Part shown: positions 59,328 through 64,000 of the stretch, piece after piece | Position numbering within the stretch: position 1 is the first letter of the stretch | Layout of the letters: each line of letters begins with the position of its first letter | From: Vermamoeba vermiformis | Taxonomy: Eukaryota; Tubulinea; Echinamoebida | Length of the DNA: 64,000 bases | Direction of reading: 5' to 3' | NCBI GenBank assembly: GCA_045837725.1 | Contig: JBEWZL010000244.1 | Location: 124,001-188,000, forward strand | Made by a program: the position numbers and the translations under genes | The notes under the pieces: model-generated | Databases searched by the model: none | Told to the model about the DNA's origin: nothing | What the model saw: only the letters and a program-made list of their open reading frames with translations

Positions 59328-61825
59328 TTAACTCTTCTTGCCAGTGATTAAAATTCCTCCCAAATTTCCACCAGCAAACAAGTTGTCAATCTCCGTGAAG
59401 AAATATGTAACGCCATTAACAATCTAGTAAATTTCAGGTGAGTCCAATGTCATTCAATACCACCACTAGTTTTACGCCTTACCTTCTCACCATGAACAGC
59501 CACGTGTTTTTCACGGTTATTTTTGTAGTCTACTAATCGTTCATGCACGAATTGTCGCCAGTCCTCAGTCAAATCATGCACTTGAATGTCTGTGAATCCA
59601 CTCGCAGTCAAGTGCTGGATGTATCTGCACGACACGAGATTAATATACAAGCAACTACTATTAATCATAATAAGGCTGACTCTTACTCTTCGCGTGACGG
59701 GACATAGGGACACGCAACTACTATTTCGAGGTCACTGATCTCTTGCGCCGTGAAGGGCTTCAACTTGACAAAGTCCTCGATGACAAATGTAGCGCTAGAA
59801 AGTCAATTAGATCGCACTGCTCGTCCGTCAGCAATCGACGTACCCTTGTTTCATGTGTGCGGCAATGTTGTCAAACAATCGCTTTCTGTGCTTAATGTGC
59901 AGAATGGCCAGCCAGCTCACAAAGTGGTCAAATGGACCCAAGTGTTTGGCGTCAATAGTCGATGCGTCACCGAGCACGTGCGTCACTTGGTGGGCCAGTT
60001 GACACCTGTCAGTCAGTGACTGGGCCAGTTGTTGGCGACCAGTTTCAATCTCCACGGCACAGACTTGCGCGCCGTACTTGGATGCAAGATACCTGCGAGA
60101 TTGATTAGCACTATATTCAGCAAGCTAGTATTGTCCAGTTAGTACCTCGCAGGACCTCCCAGACCTGAACCAATGTCCATAACTTTTTCTCCTTTTTGTA
60201 TATTCAGTACTTTAGCTGCGTGATCAACACGTGCAGCTCCATGATAGTGAAGCTGATCGGAGTCGACCAGATCTGCCTCAGTCAATGGACCAGTTTCTAG
60301 TTCAGCTAGTTAGATAATTGCCTGATTATTAAACCAATTACCTTTCCCTTTCGCTTTTAAAATGTTTCTGAGCCGTGTGTCGTAAGCCAGCTTCATCGTT
60401 TGAATTTCAATCGCATTTACATCAGCCAACTTGACACGATGGTCATAAAACCTAATTAATGTTAACAAAGGGCCAACTAATACGCACTATTAAATGCTTA
60501 CTGAGCAAAGCTAAACGGTTCTTTCATGTCTTCAAACTTGGGCAGAATTTTCGCTTTAATGAGAGCTTCAACTGTTTTGACCAGCACACGGCGTGAAATG
60601 TACGATGAAGTTGCGTATTTGACGCCTTCAAACCACTTTTGTGCATCTTCGTGCGTCAGTCCGTGTCTCTCAGCGACGTACTTGACTGACTCAGTTCCAC
60701 CTTACAGAGAGTTAGATTAGATGTACGTGCTAGTCTCGAGATCAGACTCCACTTACCAGCTTTGAATCTCGCGCATGATTCTTGAATGGCCGCTAACATG
60801 TTCTGAATGCCAGTCCAGTTGTGTTCGAGCAGTTGATGTGACGCAGCAATCATGAAACACGGCCACGGAGTCACAATGTCACCTGCTCGGCCCAACTCGC
60901 CCTTGTCGACGTACGGCTTGGTCATGAATGTCTCCCACAAGAAGGCGTCGGCCTCACCGCTGCGCACACCATTGGAGAGGCCTTTGAAGTCGTTGAGTAT
61001 CGTGAACTTCAAGTCACCTGCGTCCACGGACCAGTCTTTGTCGTCTGCCAGCACCATCGCCATCAAATGCGAACCACTGCCAATACGACTAATACCTTTG
61101 AGGTGTCAGTTATTATGCACTAATGTCATCTATCACACCTTGACGTCATTACTAACCTATATTTTTGCCCTTCAAATCGTCCGCTGACTTGATGTCCGAG
61201 TTCGGTTTGGTGAGAATGGCCCACGTGAGCGGTGAGTGGACATAAGTAGCAACCAATTTCGCTGTTGATCCTTGTACAATATCTGCATATGCTTATATTA
61301 ATATCATGTGCTTAATGGGGCTGCTCATGATTTTACCTCTGATAATTCCTTCAGTCAAAAGCACAGCTACATCGAGAGAACCATCTGAAAACGTTAATTA
61401 TGCAAACTTTGAGTTAGATGCTTGTTACCATACCTCGCAATCCGGCGCACATCTTACCGGTGCCTTCGGGAATTTCTTTGAACTCGACATCCACACCTTT
61501 ATTCACTAATTAGCAATGTAATGACGCAAATTTGGTAAATCATGCATATAATAATATATTCACAGCGTATTTGTGCAGAAGCGCTGTTTTGAACGAAGTT
61601 CTATGGAACGGAATGGAATGTTCTAGATCTGTCAAGGACAAAATTCTAAAAAATCCCAAAAATAGCATACCGTGCTTAGCAAATATGCCGTCTCTTATAC
61701 CAAGATGAAACGGAGCATTGAAGTGCTCCGGAACTCCGCCGATCACAATTTTCTTGTTTTCCTTGATGAAAATGTTAACGCCCAAGCCTGTAACTGATAT
61801 ATTTTTGCATACTAACCTGTGCCAT
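59328..61825 (-). CDS. Fusion of Ca3427/NMT1-like binding-protein fold with SAM methyltransferase
   Basis: Many short exons. The N-terminal 300 residues are a type II periplasmic-binding fold of the Ca3427/NMT1/SsuA kind. It shows VIGGVPEHFNAPFHLGIRDG, VEFKEIPEGTGKMCAGLRDG, VAVLLTEGIIRDIV, YVHSPLTWAI and KGKNIGISRIGSGSHLMA. A helical linker (about 60760-60370) leads to a class I methyltransferase with motif I VMDIGSGLGGPARYLA, VCAVEIE, LGDAS, and LHYHGAARVD just before, as in phosphoethanolamine/sterol-type methyltransferases. No signal peptide or lipobox is seen, so it is probably cytosolic. An ATG at 61825 precedes the first conserved residues, but its frame does not join cleanly to them, so the first exon is unresolved. 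Two domains in one continuous gene are well supported. Confidence 0.8.
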
Positions 61826-61966
61826 GTTGTTACTCGCTTGTTAAATTGCGCAATTAGACCGTAGAAAGTTTTTGTGTGAAGTAAAAAATCACGTGACGAC
61901 TTTTTTTTAATGGGAACTTTGTTTTGACAGTTACAGCCTTATATTTAACATGAATAACACAGCTTC
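61826..61966. promoter_or_regulatory. Short divergent promoter
   Basis: Only about 140 nt separate the fusion gene (minus) from the membrane-protein gene (plus). It contains CACGTGAC and a T-rich tract. Joint control is likely from distance alone. Confidence 0.4.
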
Positions 61967-63429
61967 ATGGTAGAACTCATTATCGCACTCGGTGCGGAAC
62001 TAGGCACCTATTTATTATTTGCATTGTGTTGCTTCCACGCGATATTCTACCACAGAAAAGATTTGACATTTTTGTTCTCCTTAATAGCTGGATCTGTCTA
62101 TGGAGTGGCGCTAGAGTATTTAAGCATGATGCTATTCAATGCATATACCTATCCTCAATTTTTGGTGATGGTGGGACCCGTGCCCTTAATGGTAAATCGC
62201 AAAAAACAACTTGGGATCGCAATTTAAATTCCTTGTTTTATCGTTATAATTTATTCATAATATCTGTTTCTTAATATGCTATAACCTACTACTATGATTA
62301 ATTGATGTTTCTGTTTGGATCCAGATCGGAATAGATTGGTCGTTGATCATTTACACAGCAATGATTACGAGCGACAAGTTATCAAGAGGCGGAAAATTGG
62401 TCCGAAGCTTTATAGATGCATTTTTAGTATTAAATATAGACTTTGGCATTGACGCCATTGCCATCCGATTAGGTAAATGATTTTATACTTTAATTTGCAA
62501 CGATCAAATTAATTTATTGGTACTAATATATAATGTAAAGGATTTTGGACTTGGAATCCACCAGGAGTTTACTATGGAGTGCCACTGTCAAATTTTTTTG
62601 CGTGGTACGTCGTTGGCTGGGGCTTCAGCTGGTGGCTCCGTTTGTTTAGAAGCAAAATACGCCGACATTGGCAATATTCAGACGAAGGATTATTCTGCAA
62701 GCGTATTTTGGAGATTATAGTGCCCTTCGTAGTCGTTATTCTGTCGCTATTCGTATTGTTGATTTCTTTATTTATTTTTGGCCTATCAATGGGCCTCACC
62801 GGCGTATTTGCTGGTATTACAGAAGGCTTTAATGTAGCTGATTCTAGCGTAGTTACTGCTCAGGTACGGTTATTATTTATTTAATTGGATCCGACAGTCA
62901 TTCAATTTAACTGATTATTCTTCCTTCAGATTGTAATTATTTGTATATTTTTATTGCCTAGTGTATTTGTTATACTAGCCAATGTTATTACGCGACGATT
63001 TTACTACAAGCATCCGTTGACAATCGGAGCTGTCATCATCGGCATCGTTCCAGCTTGTTTCCATGGCTTCTTCTTCGTGATGATATTTTGGTTCGGCATT
63101 TATAAAGAAGCGCCTGTATTATTAGTGATATCTATAGTAATGGGAGCTATCGGTAAGACAAAACGAATTAGTTAGTCTAACGAATCCAGTACGCTAACTT
63201 ATGCTCAATTATAGGCGCATTACTACATATTTGGCCGTACTCTAAAGATATTTACTTGCGAATAAAGCGTTGCAAGCCATTTAAGGCACAAGTACGCAAG
63301 CCAGTAACGGTTGACGATCTCGAGACCGAAGACGATGAAACGAGCTTGAAAGGCGATATTAACGGAAGCGTATATGATCATCAGCCATTAATCAACGATA
63401 CCCACAATAAACCTTTTGGCGACTTGTAA
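61967..63429 (+). CDS. Multi-pass membrane protein resembling carotenoid-biosynthesis (CruF/DUF422) family
   Basis: Five exons (61967-62191, 62325-62472, 62541-62863, 62930-63152, 63215-63429), about 375 residues with roughly nine hydrophobic segments. The core FWTWNPPGVYYGVPLSNFFAWYVVGW is the part that recalls the carotenoid 1,2-hydratase/CruF family, where ...GVPL...W follows the intramembrane acidic residues. IGIDWSLIIYTAMI and NIDFGIDAIAIRL fit upstream helices. The C-terminal half (LLISLFIFGLSMGLTGVF and beyond) adds membrane helices not usual for CruF. The tail is acidic and cytosolic. Family resemblance is by motif memory, so the enzyme activity is uncertain. Confidence 0.6.
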
Positions 63430-63602
63430 ACTCATAACGACCTGGATCGTCGAACTAATTTTCCATTAACTCTCGGATTTTACGTTGGATATTCGTTACT
63501 TCGGTAATTATAATAAGAAAAAACGAAAAATTGTATAAATAAGTCCTTTTTTCTTATTGTTGTTCGTGTCACACACGATCATACAACATCAGATCGGTAT
63601 TC

Positions 63603-64000
63603 ATGGACAAAACACACGACGCCAATGATATATTCAGTAACAACATGACGGAAATGACAGATCATGCGGAGTGGGAAGACTTGCTCCAATTAGGAAACGA
63701 GATTGATACGAGCGACGTTACATCCGCTGATAGCTCAGCAGATAACATTAGTTACGACAATAATTCGCCTTACAATGAGCAATATGAACCTCCTAAGAAG
63801 AAAAGAAAATTAAATGATCGCAAGAGTGAGAGTTCTCAATCAATTGGCTGGCGGATCTTGCCAATGCAATTTTCAAAAATTATTAATCAGCAGGGAATCA
63901 TTATGTAAGCATCTCGTACATTTATATCAATTTTATAATTTATTTTTAAATATTTAATGGCTGATCCAATCCCCGACAGCAACGAGCAATTTCAGTTGAA
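63603..64000 (+). CDS. Nuclear protein, N-terminal part (runs off window)
   Basis: Exon 1 (63603-63904) starts MDKTHDANDIFSNNMTEM. It is acidic, serine/asparagine rich, and contains a classic nuclear localisation signal PPKKKRKL. A GTAAGC donor joins it to a second exon from 63980, of which about 20 nt are visible. The family cannot be told from this part. A transcription or chromatin factor is likely from the NLS and acidic composition. Confidence 0.6.

Noticed and set aside
61797-61825. A 29-nt intron joining ATG-GCA-CAG to the binding-protein domain
   Set aside because: It is too short for this genome and leaves the wrong frame, so the first exon of that gene is left open.

Overview
The window reads as nuclear DNA of a free-living amoeba-like protist, most plausibly an amoebozoan. 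Genes are close together and mostly intron-rich. Introns are usually 45-70 nt, GT-AG, and often carry a CTAAC or TACTAAT-like branch site. The gene set mixes general eukaryotic genes (SMC6, DHX16/Prp2, a TBC RabGAP, SMYD, Mpv17, PDI, a D123-like protein) with families common in amoebae (ependymin-related protein, EGF-repeat surface protein, large cysteine-rich 7TM receptors, F-box and ankyrin proteins with the LKYAHEHGCPW consensus, CBM20 proteins). I cannot name the species, and no plasmid, phage or obvious transposon is present.

Layout. 1-5.3 kb: the end of SMC6, an F-box gene fragment, an ependymin-related secreted protein, an F-box/ankyrin protein and a possible tiny gene. 5.3-24 kb: a cell-surface region with a 15-EGF-repeat type I membrane protein and two duplicated ~6.4 kb genes for huge 7TM receptors (both minus strand), separated by a plus-strand NAD(P)-dependent reductase. 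The two receptors are a mosaic of near-identical and strongly diverged blocks. 24.6-29 kb: a D123/ATP-grasp-like gene whose 1.9 kb intron holds a complete SMYD methyltransferase gene on the other strand, then a convergent extended SDR gene. 29-40 kb: a secreted GH1 glucosidase, a bacterial-type dCTP deaminase family protein, a possible transcription regulator, a PDI-like protein with microexons, a HEAT-like protein and an unknown protein.

40-53 kb: a START-domain protein with long disordered and coiled-coil parts, a TBC RabGAP with a tRNA-Ala(AGC) gene inside one intron, a P/Q-rich DUF4476 protein, a double-CBM20 plus LRR-like protein and an ankyrin protein. 53-64 kb: DHX16/Prp2, small unknown proteins, an Mpv17/PMP22 protein, a fusion of a Ca3427/NMT1-like periplasmic-binding fold with a SAM methyltransferase, a multi-pass membrane protein resembling the carotenoid-biosynthesis (CruF-like) family, and the start of another gene.

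Many neighbours are convergent with 3' ends 30-80 nt apart, or divergent with starts about 140 nt apart, so shared promoters and overlapping 3' UTRs are likely. The points most worth following are the binding-protein/methyltransferase fusion with its divergent membrane-protein partner, the receptor pair, the nested gene, the intronic tRNA, and a 12-16 nt palindrome recurring in introns of unrelated genes. Two genes (EGF and D123) carry single-base frame slips in otherwise sound coding sequence. These may be sequence errors.
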